DNA of 64,000 nt from Maribacter sp. (GCA_011050675.1 DRFI01000020.1:558001-622000), one strand, 5' to 3'; numbered from the stretch's first letter, positions 52,194-61,224 are shown. Notes: generated by a model from the letters alone, not told the origin. Made by a program: numbers and translations.

Positions 52194-53878
52194 TTTATAT
52201 CTTTTAGCTTCAATTGAATACTAATGTTGCCTTGCCATTCATTTTCATCCAACGAAAAAACAGCATCAAAAGGTTTTCTGCCAGTAACTAACGATAACTT
52301 GTCTCCCATATTAAAACCAATACCGTCAATTCTATGACTGTCTTGTTGAACTACCGCAATTTTTAAATGTGCCTCTTCTTTCCCAACACCCTTAGCATAT
52401 CCTGTATCGTGTACATTTTCTGCCATAAAAGTTGGAGACATATTACCTGGACCAAATGGAGCAAACTGCTTTAAAATTCGCATTAATTTCGGATTAATAT
52501 CCTTTAGCTCTATAACCCCGTCAATCGTAATTTCAGGAATCAACATTTGCGGATCAATGGTTTCCTTGACCACTTTCTCAAACTGATGCTTAAAGTTATT
52601 GTATTGATCCTCTAATAAGGTTAACCCAGCAGCGTATTTATGACCTCCAAATTGTTCTATATAATCTGCACATCCTTCTAGGGCATTGTATACATCAAAA
52701 CCTTTTACAGATCGTGCCGAAGCCGCCAATTTATCCCCACTTTTAGTAAACACCAATGTTGGTCTATAATAAGTTTCCGTCAATCTAGAAGCTACAATAC
52801 CTATAACTCCTTTGTGCCAAGACTCTTTATAGACTACAGAAGTAAACCCTTCTTCTTCCCCATTTTCTAGAATTTGCACTAAAGCTTCCTGGGTGATTTC
52901 TTGATCCAATCCTCTTCTATCCGTATTGAATTTTTCAATTTCAGAAGCGAATTTTATAGCTTCATCCATGTTGGTTTCTGTCAATAGATTTACTGCATGC
53001 TGACCATGTTTCATTCTACCGGCAGCATTTATTCTGGGTGCAATTATAAACACTACATCTGTAATGGTAAGAACGCTTTTATTGATTTGATCGATAATTG
53101 CTTTAAAACCTATTCTAGGTTGCTGATTGATAACTTGTAATCCATAAAAAGCTAATATTCGATTCTCCCCAGTAATTGGTACAATATCTGCTCCAATTGC
53201 AGTTGCTACTAAATCAAGACAATAGATAACATCATCGATAGTTTCTCCTCTATGAGCACCTAATGCCTGAATTAATTTAAAACCGACACCGCAACCACAT
53301 AATTCATCATAAGGATAATTACAATCATCCCTTTTTGGGTCTAAAATTGCAACAGCATCCGGCAAGTCTTTACCTGGTCTGTGGTGATCACAGATAATAA
53401 AATCGATATCCTTTTCTTTCGCGTATGCTACCTTATCAATAGCCTTTACTCCACAGTCCAAAGCAATAATTAATGTGAACCCGTTATCCTCGGCAAAATC
53501 AATTCCTTTAAAAGACACTCCATAACCCTCTCCATACCGATCCGGAATATAGGTTGCTACATTTGGGTAATAACTTAATAGGTAAGATGACATTAAAGCG
53601 ACGGCAGTAGTACCATCAACATCATAATCTCCATAAACCAAAATATTTTCACCATCTGCAATTGCCTTTTCAATTCTGGCAACGGCTATATCCATGTCCT
53701 TCATTAAAAAGGGATCATGCAGGTCACTTAACTGTGGGCGGAAAAAATTCTTTGCTTGTTCGAACGTAGAAATGTCTCTTTGCAACAACAGTTGCGCTAC
53801 CAAATCATCTACCTGAAGCGCACTTGCCAAGGCATCAATGTCTTCTTGTTTCGGTTTCGGTTTAATGGTCCAGCGCAT
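52190..53878 (-). CDS. recJ: Single-stranded-DNA-specific exonuclease RecJ
   Basis: This 562-residue enzyme is a 5'-3' exonuclease in recombination and mismatch repair. DHH-family motifs are YGDYDVDGTTAVALM, ALDCGVKAID, IICDHHRPGKDLPDA and IIAPRINAAGRMKHG. A DHHA1 domain (GGHKYAAGLTL) and OB-type C-terminus follow. It is normal length for Bacteroidota RecJ. The start ATG is followed upstream by a CAAGTT-repeat array that belongs to a four-helix-bundle module. Confidence 0.95.
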   Translation of the reverse strand: MRWTIKPKPKQEDIDALASALQVDDLVAQLLLQRDISTFEQAKNFFRPQLSDLHDPFLMKDMDIAVARIEKAIADGENILVYGDYDVDGTTAVALMSSYLLSYYPNVATYIPDRYGEGYGVSFKGIDFAEDNGFTLIIALDCGVKAIDKVAYAKEKDIDFIICDHHRPGKDLPDAVAILDPKRDDCNYPYDELCGCGVGFKLIQALGAHRGETIDDVIYCLDLVATAIGADIVPITGENRILAFYGLQVINQQPRIGFKAIIDQINKSVLTITDVVFIIAPRINAAGRMKHGQHAVNLLTETNMDEAIKFASEIEKFNTDRRGLDQEITQEALVQILENGEEEGFTSVVYKESWHKGVIGIVASRLTETYYRPTLVFTKSGDKLAASARSVKGFDVYNALEGCADYIEQFGGHKYAAGLTLLEDQYNNFKHQFEKVVKETIDPQMLIPEITIDGVIELKDINPKLMRILKQFAPFGPGNMSPTFMAENVHDTGYAKGVGKEEAHLKIAVVQQDSHRIDGIGFNMGDKLSLVTGRKPFDAVFSLDENEWQGNISIQLKLKDIK

Positions 53879-53881
53879 TTT

Positions 53882-53924
53882 ACAAGTTCAAGTTCAAAAA
53901 TCAAGTTCAAGTTCAAGAAAGAAC
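53882..53924. repeat. CAAGTT-rich iterated repeat, left end of a four-helix-bundle module
   Basis: Two copies of CAAGTTCAAGTTCAA separated by a few bases lie between recJ and the broken four-helix-bundle gene. A diverged array in inverted orientation (GAACTTGAGCTTGAAACTTG) is at 54298-54327, on the other side of that gene. Confidence 0.65.
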
Positions 53925-53938
53925 TTAACCTAACCCCT

Positions 53939-54286
53939 TTACTTTTTGTTTTTAATAATTGTTGCTATAATTCTAATTAATTGTTCCAATTCATCTAGGA
54001 GTTCAACCCTTCTTGCAGCATTACCATAATCAACTTTGGATAGTATTTTAAGATTGACTCTTGACTCCTTCAACTCCTTTAAAGAGATGGGAGCTTTATT
54101 GATATAATCCCTATCTGTATTTGTTCCTTGTGCTTCGCCAACATTTAGAGCTGAGCTACCGGCAGAACATAATAATTGATTTCCGTAATATTAACCCGTT
54201 AAATCTGAAGGCAAGTCTTTACAGAAAAGAACAACAGTGCCAGCAAAATCGACTAATCTATCTTCTAAATCAAATTTCTTGTCCAT
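53939..54286 (-). pseudogene. Four-helix-bundle (23S rRNA intervening-sequence type) gene with internal stop
   Basis: From the ATG at 54286 a frame of 115 codons reads as a full four-helix-bundle protein: MDKKFDLEDRLVDFAG, then GNQLLCSAGSSALNVGEAQGT, SLKELKESRVNLKIL and a C-terminal helix ending IIKNKK. A TAA at codon 32 (54191-54193) breaks it after DLPSDLTG. No frame shift is needed. Family members occur in rRNA intervening sequences and in diversity-generating cassettes, with unclear function. It is flanked by inverted CAAGTT arrays. Confidence 0.78.
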
Positions 54287-54297
54287 TGGTTAATCTT

Positions 54298-54327
54298 TGA
54301 ACTTGAGCTTGAAACTTGTAGTTGAAC
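54298..54327. repeat. CAAGTT-rich array, right end, inverted relative to the left one
   Basis: GAACTTGAGCTTGAAACTTG followed by TAGTTGAACT; its complement resembles the array at 53882-53924. The array ends just before the osmC stop, so the module fits tightly between recJ and osmC. Confidence 0.6.
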
Positions 54328-54328
54328 T

Positions 54329-54757
54329 TTATTTCTTATGAAAAATAGTCTTGATATCCAGTTCTGCAAATTGTCTGAACATTTCCATTACACCGCAATA
54401 TTTTTCAATAGATAAATCTACCGCTCTTTGAAGTTTCTTTTCATTCAAGTTTTCACCATGAAAATGATATTCTACAACTACTTTATCATAAAACTTAGGA
54501 TGCTCATCTGTTAGATTGGCAATCGTTTCAATATGAAACTCCTCTACTTCAAGTTTCATCTTTTTAATCAATGCAGCTACATCTAAACCAGAACAACCTG
54601 CTAACGAAGAAAGCATTAATGCCTTTGGTCTAAAACCACTACCATCACCACCATCTTCCTTGGCAATATCTATTCTTAATGAATGTCCTGAAGGATTATT
54701 ACTTTCGAAGGACATGTTGCCCAACCATTTTGTGCTAATATGATTTGTTGTGCTCAT
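54329..54757 (-). CDS. OsmC family protein
   Basis: This 142-residue cytosolic protein contains the two family cysteines, in LSSLAGCSGLDVAALIKK and KYCGVMEMFRQFAEL, which in OsmC/Ohr proteins form a peroxidatic pair. PSGHSLRIDIAKEDGG resembles the YfcZ/YhfA-type branch more than Ohr. It is likely involved in hydroperoxide defence. On the minus strand a perfect -7 box TATTTTTG (54781-54788) lies 23 bases before the ATG. Confidence 0.88.
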   Translation of the reverse strand: MSTTNHISTKWLGNMSFESNNPSGHSLRIDIAKEDGGDGSGFRPKALMLSSLAGCSGLDVAALIKKMKLEVEEFHIETIANLTDEHPKFYDKVVVEYHFHGENLNEKKLQRAVDLSIEKYCGVMEMFRQFAELDIKTIFHKK

Positions 54758-54879
54758 AATTTTTTGTTTCTTGTAGAATACAAAAATACAACAATATAGG
54801 CTGTAATATTATCCAACAAACAGATCAAAGCAGCCAATACTTAGTTAACTCATCTTAAATAAATACTTAAAAAACACGT

Positions 54880-55482
54880 ATGGCATTAGTAACACCGCTT
54901 GACCCAAACCATGACCCAGAAACTAAAGAACTAGCAGCGTTTTTCAATGAAACCCTTGGTTTTTGCCCAAATTCTGTTTTGACTATGCAGCACAGACCTG
55001 CCATATCTAAAGCATTTATAAACCTCAACAAAGCCGTTATGGCTAATGAAGGTCGCGTAACTTCTGCCCTTAAAAGAATGATTGCTTGGGTAAGCAGTAA
55101 CGCTACAGGTTGTAGGTATTGCCAAGCTCATGCTATTAGGGCTGCAGAACGTTATGGTGCAGAACAAGAGCAATTAGATAACATTTGGGAATATAGAACT
55201 CATTCAGCATTTTCAGATGCAGAACGTGCTGCTTTAGATTTTTCTCTACAGGCTTCTCAAGTGCCTAACGGAGTAGATGCAGAAATAAAAGAACGCCTTT
55301 ACCAACACTGGAACGAAGGTGAAATTGTTGAAATGTTAGGCGTAATTTCTCTCTTTGGATACCTTAACCGATGGAACGATTCTATGGGAACATCTATTGA
55401 AACCGGAGCCGTAGACAGTGCAGACCAATACTTAGGAAAACATGGTTGGGAAAAAGGAAAGCATGATGGATCGGTTTATTAG
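54880..55482 (+). CDS. Carboxymuconolactone decarboxylase/AhpD-like protein
   Basis: This 200-residue protein has the AhpD-type redox motif CRYCQAH with preceding MIAWVSSNATG, and VEMLGVISLFGYLNRWND later. Members are peroxidase-related reductants or decarboxylases. It is divergently placed from osmC, another peroxide-related gene, which fits an antioxidant role (inference). Confidence 0.88.
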   Translation: MALVTPLDPNHDPETKELAAFFNETLGFCPNSVLTMQHRPAISKAFINLNKAVMANEGRVTSALKRMIAWVSSNATGCRYCQAHAIRAAERYGAEQEQLDNIWEYRTHSAFSDAERAALDFSLQASQVPNGVDAEIKERLYQHWNEGEIVEMLGVISLFGYLNRWNDSMGTSIETGAVDSADQYLGKHGWEKGKHDGSVY

Positions 55483-55652
55483 AAAATAGCAATTAGTTAA
55501 ATTACTACCATAATATGTCCGAGAATCACTTATTAATACAAGTAAAATTATTCTTCATTTGAATTTCAGCTTATACATTTAAAGGAATAAAAACTATTAT
55601 ATTTGTCATAATGTAAAGTATTATTTACTTTTAGTGCTTAATACTTTACATT

Positions 55653-56069
55653 ATGAATTTTCAAATTTTGCCAAATAGATTTAAGACCATTGGATTAATA
55701 CTCTTTATAATTGGTTTTGTAATACCTTTAATATTAGCATTTACCAGCGGTTTCTCTGAACCCTATACTTCTAATGAAACATCACGTTTATCAGAAAAAG
55801 TAATTGATTCTTCTTTATCGAAATGGTTAGATATTCTTACTATCGTGGGGATGTTGATTTACATGTTATCAAAAGAAAAAGTTGAGGATGACTATATCAT
55901 CAAACTTAGATTAGAATCTTATCAAATAGCTACAATATTATGTCTAATTGTAATAATTATACTTCATATTATCAACAATGAAATGATGTTTAATGTCTCT
56001 GATTTTATTTATGCATTCATAATATTATATCTTATTACATTTTATCTTAAAAAGAAGGTTATAGTATGA
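55653..56069 (+). CDS. Hypothetical membrane protein paired with an HTH regulator
   Basis: This 138-residue protein has about four hydrophobic segments (IGLILFIIGFVIPLILAFTSG, LDILTIVGMLIYMLS, IATILCLIVIIILHII, FIYAFIILYLITFYLK). No family is recognised. Its stop overlaps the next ATG by 4 bases, the standard arrangement of a small membrane protein with a YozG-type regulator. Confidence 0.72.
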   Translation: MNFQILPNRFKTIGLILFIIGFVIPLILAFTSGFSEPYTSNETSRLSEKVIDSSLSKWLDILTIVGMLIYMLSKEKVEDDYIIKLRLESYQIATILCLIVIIILHIINNEMMFNVSDFIYAFIILYLITFYLKKKVIV

Positions 56070-56263
56070 AAAATCTAGTCAAAGTAGAAAGAGCAAGACT
56101 AGATTGGACACAAGCACAACTAGCAGAAGAATTAGGAGTTTCAAGACAAACTATTCATGCAATTGAGAAAAATAAGTTTAATCCTTCGGTAATTCTAGCA
56201 ATTAAAATGGCAAAATTGTTCAACGTAACAGTAGAAGAATTATTTATCATAGAAGAAGAATAA
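56066..56263 (+). CDS. XRE/Cro-type HTH regulator (YozG-like)
   Basis: This 65-residue DNA-binding protein, KNLVKVERARLDWTQAQLAEELGVSRQTIHAIEKNKFNPSVILAIKMAKLFNVTVEELF, is a close match to the short YozG/YgzD-type family. It is translationally coupled to the membrane protein upstream (ATGA overlap) and probably controls that pair. Confidence 0.9.
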   Translation: MKNLVKVERARLDWTQAQLAEELGVSRQTIHAIEKNKFNPSVILAIKMAKLFNVTVEELFIIEEE

Positions 56264-56284
56264 AACCTGTTAATTATCAAAGAA

Positions 56285-56857
56285 CTAGTCGAAAATCTTA
56301 GCAACCAACTCCTGCAACTCCTCAACAACATCTTCCTCGAACCAAGGATTTTTACTTCGCCAAAAACGATTTACAGGCGATGGATGTGGTAGAAGAAAAT
56401 ACTTTGGCAAGTATTCTTTGTAGTGCAATACATTTTCGGTTAGGTTTTTTTTGGACTGTTTAGCTAGGTATTGATCTTGAGAATATTTACCGATTAAAAG
56501 AATCAGTTTTACATTAGAAAACTGTTCCCACACACGTGAATGCCACAAAGGAGCACATTCTTTTCTAGGTGGTAAATCGCCCGTTTTCCCTTTACCGGGA
56601 TAACAGAAACCCATGGGTAAAACTGCAAAATTATCGGGATTATAGAATACCTCGTCGCTAACACCAAGCCACTCTCTTAATTTTCTTCCACTAGGGTCGT
56701 CCCAAGCCTTATTTTCTACATGTGCCTTTCTACCTGGTGCCTGACTAACCAAAATGATTTTAGAATTACTATTACCCGCAACAATAGGTCTTGGTTCTAA
56801 AGGCAAATGTGCCTTACAAACCTCGCATCCTCTTATTTCAGATAATAAATCTTCCAT
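56285..56857 (-). CDS. Uracil-DNA glycosylase superfamily protein
   Basis: This 190-residue protein has CEVCKAHLPLEPRPIV at the N-terminus, SQAPGRKAH in place of the family 4 GEAPG motif, DPSGRKLREWLG and HPSPVNRFWRS near the C-terminus. This combination fits the family-4-like branch with uncertain uracil specificity. It excises damaged bases from DNA or has a related role. Confidence 0.85.
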   Translation of the reverse strand: MEDLLSEIRGCEVCKAHLPLEPRPIVAGNSNSKIILVSQAPGRKAHVENKAWDDPSGRKLREWLGVSDEVFYNPDNFAVLPMGFCYPGKGKTGDLPPRKECAPLWHSRVWEQFSNVKLILLIGKYSQDQYLAKQSKKNLTENVLHYKEYLPKYFLLPHPSPVNRFWRSKNPWFEEDVVEELQELVAKIFD

Positions 56858-56932
56858 CTTATTTATTTATGATCATAACAGCCCTAATTATGGTAGACGG
56901 AAATAATTCGTTCTAATTTAACAAACCTAGGT

Positions 56933-57283
56933 TTACCCTTCAATCACTTTTAATGCATCACCATCAAAACTTAAACCTTCAAACCCCGTATTCATAAAAC
57001 TTCTAATATTTTGGTGCGAACTTCCTTTTAAATCAAGAAGCACTTCATCAAAATAATATGCTCCAAAACAAGCCAAGGTTTCCTCTTTTGTAAGTCCTTC
57101 TTTTACTGCAAAAGAAAATAATTTGCAGGAGCCCGAATTTTGACCCGCATCATTACTTACTGTTCCGTTTGTATATGCCGTAGGAGTAAAAATGTACTTA
57201 GAATCTATAGCAACCATAGTTTCTGAAAAGGAAATATCCTTTGGACTAGCAGCTAGTTTTTTCTTAAAATCATCTAATGTCAT
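56933..57283 (-). CDS. HopJ type III effector family protein
   Basis: This 116-residue protein resembles the HopJ family: FSETMVAIDSKYIFTPTAYTNG, AGQNSGSCKLFSFAVKEGLTKEETLACFGAYYFDEV and HQNIRSFMNTGFEGLSFDG. Despite the name these small proteins are common in free-living bacteria without type III secretion, and their role is unknown. It starts 5 bases from the rsmI stop, so the two are likely co-transcribed. Confidence 0.88.
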   Translation of the reverse strand: MTLDDFKKKLAASPKDISFSETMVAIDSKYIFTPTAYTNGTVSNDAGQNSGSCKLFSFAVKEGLTKEETLACFGAYYFDEVLLDLKGSSHQNIRSFMNTGFEGLSFDGDALKVIEG

Positions 57284-57288
57284 ATTAT

Positions 57289-57960
57289 TTATTTATTTCC
57301 TCCAACTACGATTACTATTTCTCCTTTGGGTGGTTTTTCTGTGTAGTGTTTTAGAACTTCTTCTGCAGTACCCCTAACTGTTTCTTCATATAACTTGGTC
57401 AATTCCCTTGAAACGGAAACAGGTCTTTCAGCTCCGAAATATTCTACAAAATGAGCTAACGTCTTCAATAATTTGTGCGGTGATTCGTAAAATATAATGG
57501 TACGTGTTTCTTCTGCCAAGAATTTTAAACGGGTTTGCCTTCCTTTTTTAACGGGTAAGAATCCTTCGAAAACAAATTTATCATTCGGCAAACCACTGTT
57601 GACCAAAGCTGGAACAAAAGCTGTTGCCCCTGGTAGACATTCTACCTCAACCCCTGCTTCTACACAGGCACGTGTCAACAAAAAGCCTGGATCTGATATT
57701 GCGGGCGTACCTGCATCTGATATCAAAGCAATGTTCTCGCCTCCCTTTAATTTGCCCACCAAATAGTCTACCATATTGTGCTCATTGTGCATATGATGAC
57801 TTTTCATTTGAGTACCAATTTCAAAATGATGTAATAATTTACCACTTGTACGGGTATCTTCAGCAAGAATAAGATCTACCTCTTTAAGAATTCTAATCGC
57901 TCTTAAAGTCATATCCTCTAAATTCCCTATTGGTGTTGGCACTAAATATAGCTTTCCCAT
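57289..57960 (-). CDS. rsmI: 16S rRNA (cytidine(1402)-2'-O)-methyltransferase
   Basis: This 223-residue SAM-dependent enzyme has the tetrapyrrole-methylase-like fold. Motifs are LYLVPTPIGNLEDMTLRAI, AEDTRTSGKLLHHF, LISDAGTPAISDPG and ESPHKLLKTL. It methylates the ribose of C1402 in 16S rRNA. It is slightly shorter than E. coli RsmI, lacking the C-terminal extension. Confidence 0.95.
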   Translation of the reverse strand: MGKLYLVPTPIGNLEDMTLRAIRILKEVDLILAEDTRTSGKLLHHFEIGTQMKSHHMHNEHNMVDYLVGKLKGGENIALISDAGTPAISDPGFLLTRACVEAGVEVECLPGATAFVPALVNSGLPNDKFVFEGFLPVKKGRQTRLKFLAEETRTIIFYESPHKLLKTLAHFVEYFGAERPVSVSRELTKLYEETVRGTAEEVLKHYTEKPPKGEIVIVVGGNK

Positions 57961-57971
57961 TTATTTTAAAG

Positions 57972-58004
57972 TAAAAAACCCAACACAAGTGCTGGGTTTG
58001 TGAT
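57972..58004 (-). terminator. Terminator between the 229-residue hypothetical gene and rsmI
   Basis: On the minus strand a hairpin of ACCCA...TGGGT type (plus strand AACCCAACACAAGTGCTGGG) is followed by a T-run. It ends the upstream hypothetical gene just before the rsmI start at 57960. Confidence 0.72.
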
Positions 58005-58021
58005 ACACAAAATTATAATTA

Positions 58022-58711
58022 TTAAGAGAATCTACGAGATACTAACTCAATAAATCGTTCTTCAAATGGTTCTTTTCCTGCCCAGTTATTGTAATCTGGT
58101 TTTACCATATTCTTTATAAACGATATAGAACGTTCTTCTGAATCTATCGTATTCAATTGAGATAATACACGGTTGTAATCTTCCATGCTATTATTAAACA
58201 AATGTTTTACAAATGCCAAACGGTCATTTAAATCAACCTTTACATTGCTTTTTGCCAAACGATCATTCAACGATTTGGGTGCTGCATCAGTTTGTTTTAA
58301 ATCTTCTTTTGATGGCATAAAGAGTTCCTTGTCATTTTTCATTAAATCTGGCTTTGACATAAATTCAGTCAAAACATCCTCTAAATCATCATTATTGGGC
58401 ATTTCAGAAATGAAACCTTTTATCGTTTCCATACCAGGAATAATAATATCCTCTTCATGTGGATTACTCTCTGGCACTCCTTTGTTTCCTTTTAATACCG
58501 CATTTGCCATTTCTTCAAACTTGGCAGCAATTGCATTTTTTGAAACATCAACTTCCATATCATTGAGTTCCACCTCAATAAACTTAAGTACAGCTAATTT
58601 CTCGAACAGGTTTTTAGAAACCTCATACAGATTAGTAATATCATCCAAGTTATCTGCAGTCAAAATTTCTGTAGATAACTTCCTCAATTCCAGTTTTAAC
58701 TTATTTTTCAT
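58022..58711 (-). CDS. Conserved hypothetical protein, Bacteroidota type
   Basis: This 229-residue acidic, mostly helical protein lacks signal peptide and membrane segments. It has an N-terminal LKLELRKLSTEILTADNLDDITNLYEVSKNLFEKL, a central acidic linker (DVLTEFMSK, PSKEDLKQ) and a conserved-looking C-terminus, LNDRLAFVKHLFNNSMEDYNRVLSQLN and WAGKEPFEERFIELVSRRF. The function is unknown; it resembles proteins seen next to rsmI/tdk in flavobacteria (recollection only). Confidence 0.75.
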   Translation of the reverse strand: MKNKLKLELRKLSTEILTADNLDDITNLYEVSKNLFEKLAVLKFIEVELNDMEVDVSKNAIAAKFEEMANAVLKGNKGVPESNPHEEDIIIPGMETIKGFISEMPNNDDLEDVLTEFMSKPDLMKNDKELFMPSKEDLKQTDAAPKSLNDRLAKSNVKVDLNDRLAFVKHLFNNSMEDYNRVLSQLNTIDSEERSISFIKNMVKPDYNNWAGKEPFEERFIELVSRRFS

Positions 58712-58815
58712 CTAACAAATTTTAAGGTCAAGACCTAAATAGCAGGTTTTTTAAATACCTTTATCATTCTTAAATAATAAACGAAAAACCCTTTATTTTC
58801 GTCTAAAATTACAAA

Positions 58816-59460
58816 ATGTTTCTTGAAAACACAGTTAATCCTAAAGAACAATTCGGCTGGATAGAAGTCATTGCCGGGTCGATGTTTTCTGGAAAGACAG
58901 AAGAGTTGATTCGTAGACTTAAAAGAGCGCAGTTTGCCAAATTAAAGGTTGAAATCTTTAAGCCTATGGTAGATACACGCTATGACGATGAAATGGTTGT
59001 CTCTCATGATGCCAATGAAATACGTTCTACTCCCGTGCCCGCTGCTGCCAACATTCGAATTTTGGGTGACACATGCGATGTTATAGGTATAGACGAAGCA
59101 CAATTCTTTGATGATGAAATAGTTACCGTTTGTAATGATTTAGCCAATAAAGGTGTTAGAGTCATCGTAGCCGGGTTGGATATGGACTTTAAAGGCAAGC
59201 CTTTTGGACCTATGCCCGCTCTTATGGCTACGGCAGAATACGTTACTAAAGTACATGCTATTTGTACCCGTACTGGTAATTTAGCTAATTATAGTTTCAG
59301 AAAATCTAATAACGACAAATTGGTAATGCTTGGTGAGGTAAATGAGTATGAACCTTTAAGCCGTGGTGCATATTATAAAGCTATGCTTAAAGAAAAAGTA
59401 AAAATGATGGATGTAGAATCTGAGAAGATTGATGCAATCAAAAAGAATACAAATGGCTAA
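58816..59460 (+). CDS. tdk: Thymidine kinase
   Basis: This 214-residue type II thymidine kinase for nucleotide salvage has Walker A in AGSMFSGKTEELIRRL, Walker B/lasso start in IGIDEAQFFDDEIV, and the C-terminal region HAICTRTGNLANYSF and YEPLSRGAYYKAM. The zinc-lobe cysteines typical of this enzyme are mostly absent (CTRT instead of CxxC, and no pair in the last block). Its end overlaps the start of alr by 8 bases. Confidence 0.94.
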   Translation: MFLENTVNPKEQFGWIEVIAGSMFSGKTEELIRRLKRAQFAKLKVEIFKPMVDTRYDDEMVVSHDANEIRSTPVPAAANIRILGDTCDVIGIDEAQFFDDEIVTVCNDLANKGVRVIVAGLDMDFKGKPFGPMPALMATAEYVTKVHAICTRTGNLANYSFRKSNNDKLVMLGEVNEYEPLSRGAYYKAMLKEKVKMMDVESEKIDAIKKNTNG

Positions 59461-60559
59461 GGCAGAAGAGACCGTTTTAGAGATTGACCTAAAGGCACTT
59501 GGTCATAACTACAGGTATTTACGCTCTAAAATAAAGCCAGAAACTAAGTTTATGGCAGTAGTAAAGGCTTATGCCTATGGTAGCGATTCGGTAGCCATTG
59601 CCAAACATCTTCAAGGTTTAGGTGTTGATTATTTCGCTGTTGCTTATGTAAATGAAGGCATTACCTTAAGAGATGGTGGCATTACTACACCTATTTTAGT
59701 ACTTCACCCACAAAAAATTCATTTTAAGACTTTAATTGAACATCGTCTAGAGCCAAGCATTTACTCTAAAGCTATATTGGCAGATTTTATAGCGACAGCT
59801 CAAGAAATGAATACTTTAGATTATCCAATTCATTTAAAATTTAATACGGGGCTTAATAGGTTAGGTTTCTCTGCGGATGAACTTCCAGAAATTTCAACGC
59901 TTATCCAACAACAAAAGGTGGTAAAAGTTATTGCAATGTTATCGCATTTAGCTGCAACCGAGGATAGTAATGAAACCGATTTTACCAATCTTCAATTACA
60001 TCGTTTTGATGCTATTTGCCAGAAGGCGGATGCTTTATTTAAAATCAAAATTTTAAAACACGTCTTAAATACTTCTGGCATCATCAATTACCCAAATGCT
60101 CAATATGATATGGTAAGAAGTGGTATAGGACTTTACGGTTACGGTAATGAACCTCATGTTGATGAAGCATTACGACCAGTAATGACTCTAAAGACTATCA
60201 TTTCGCAAAAACACAGTATCCCTTCAGGAGAATCTGTAGGTTACAATCGTAAATACAAATCTAACTTAGAGACCATCACCGCAACCTTACCATTGGGTCA
60301 TGCAGATGGTATTGGAAGACAGTACGGTCAAGGCAAAACCTTTGTAAGTATCAATGGCAATATGGTCCCTATAATCGGAAATGTTTGCATGGATATGATT
60401 ATGGTAGACGTAACAAATATAGAGTGTCAAGAAGGTGATGAAGTAATTATTTTTGGTAAAGAATTACCGGCGAATAAGTTCTCCCAAACTGCCGAAACAA
60501 TATCGTATGAACTCCTTACGGGACTCTCTCAACGAATTAAGCGGGTGTTAATAAACTGA
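59453..60559 (+). CDS. alr: Alanine racemase
   Basis: This PLP enzyme makes D-alanine for the cell wall. The PLP lysine is in AVVKAYAYGSDSVAIAKH, NTGLNRLGFS and SGIGLYGYG form the barrel, the second catalytic tyrosine is in SVGYNRKYK, and MIMVDVTN and DEVIIFG are in the C-terminal domain. I chose the ATG at 59453 (MAKAEETVLEIDLKALGHNYRYL), which overlaps tdk by 8 bases; codons upstream to 59429 are in frame but not conserved in type. Confidence 0.94.
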   Translation: MAKAEETVLEIDLKALGHNYRYLRSKIKPETKFMAVVKAYAYGSDSVAIAKHLQGLGVDYFAVAYVNEGITLRDGGITTPILVLHPQKIHFKTLIEHRLEPSIYSKAILADFIATAQEMNTLDYPIHLKFNTGLNRLGFSADELPEISTLIQQQKVVKVIAMLSHLAATEDSNETDFTNLQLHRFDAICQKADALFKIKILKHVLNTSGIINYPNAQYDMVRSGIGLYGYGNEPHVDEALRPVMTLKTIISQKHSIPSGESVGYNRKYKSNLETITATLPLGHADGIGRQYGQGKTFVSINGNMVPIIGNVCMDMIMVDVTNIECQEGDEVIIFGKELPANKFSQTAETISYELLTGLSQRIKRVLIN

Positions 60560-60580
60560 TTTATTAACATTTTTTTAAGG

Positions 60581-60613
60581 TTTGTTTTTTTTTAGTAAAT
60601 TGCGATACTTTTA
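60581..60613 (+). promoter_or_regulatory. Promoter of mscL
   Basis: TTTG at 60581-60584, 21 bases, then TACTTTTA at 60606-60613. This is close to the -33/-7 consensus and lies 29 bases before the mscL ATG. Confidence 0.6.
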
Positions 60614-60641
60614 AATAACCATTAATAATAAACACAAAAAC

Positions 60642-61049
60642 ATGTTAAAAGAATTTAAGGATTTCATCATGACAGGTAATGTCATAGATTTAGCCGTAGC
60701 CGTATTACTTGCCGGTGCTATGGGATTAGTAGTTAGCGGTTTTGTTGGCGACATTATGATGCCAATAGTAGGACACTTTGCAGGAGGTGTAGATTTCGCT
60801 GATTTGAAAGTTGTATTAGATGAAGCTGTTGTTGCCGCCGATGGTGCAGTAACTAAGCCTGAAAATGCAATTCTATATGGTAAATGGATCAATGCTATTA
60901 TCAATTTAATTATCGTTGGTTTTGTATTGTTCATTATAGTTAAAGCTTACAACAAAACAAAAACTCCACCAGCTCCAGTTAAAGAAGCTCCAAAAGGACC
61001 TACTGCAGAAGAATTATTGGTAGAGATTAGAGATGCTTTAAAAAAGTAA
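60642..61049 (+). CDS. mscL: Large-conductance mechanosensitive channel
   Basis: This 135-residue inner-membrane channel opens on membrane tension to release solutes in osmotic downshock. N-terminal MLKEFKDFIMTGNVIDLAVAVLLAGAMGLVVSGFVGDIMMPIVG is the amphipathic helix and TM1 of MscL. TM2 is KWINAIINLIIVGFVLFIIVKAYN, with a cytosolic helix, AEELLVEIRDALKK, at the end. It is a single gene with promoter and terminator. Confidence 0.97.
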   Translation: MLKEFKDFIMTGNVIDLAVAVLLAGAMGLVVSGFVGDIMMPIVGHFAGGVDFADLKVVLDEAVVAADGAVTKPENAILYGKWINAIINLIIVGFVLFIIVKAYNKTKTPPAPVKEAPKGPTAEELLVEIRDALKK

Positions 61050-61105
61050 TTTATAATACTCCCTAATTAAAAGGGAACCGTTGCACTGCAACTAACAATA
61101 ACTAA

Positions 61106-61150
61106 AACCGTCAACTTTGTTTCGCTAACATTGTTGACGGTTCTTTTTTT
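61106..61150 (+). terminator. Terminator of mscL
   Basis: A 10-bp perfect stem AACCGTCAAC (61106-61115) / GTTGACGGTT (61133-61142) is followed by CTTTTTTT, 57 bases after the mscL stop. Confidence 0.85.
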
Positions 61151-61224
61151 ATTCAATACTCAAATTAACTTAAAGTTATAAATTAAACATTTTGTTATAT
61201 TTTGATTATTCTTTTCTTTTTTAC

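Noticed and set aside
56933-57283. HopJ-family name taken as evidence for type III secretion
   Set aside because: Members occur widely in bacteria without such a system and no secretion genes of that type are in the window.
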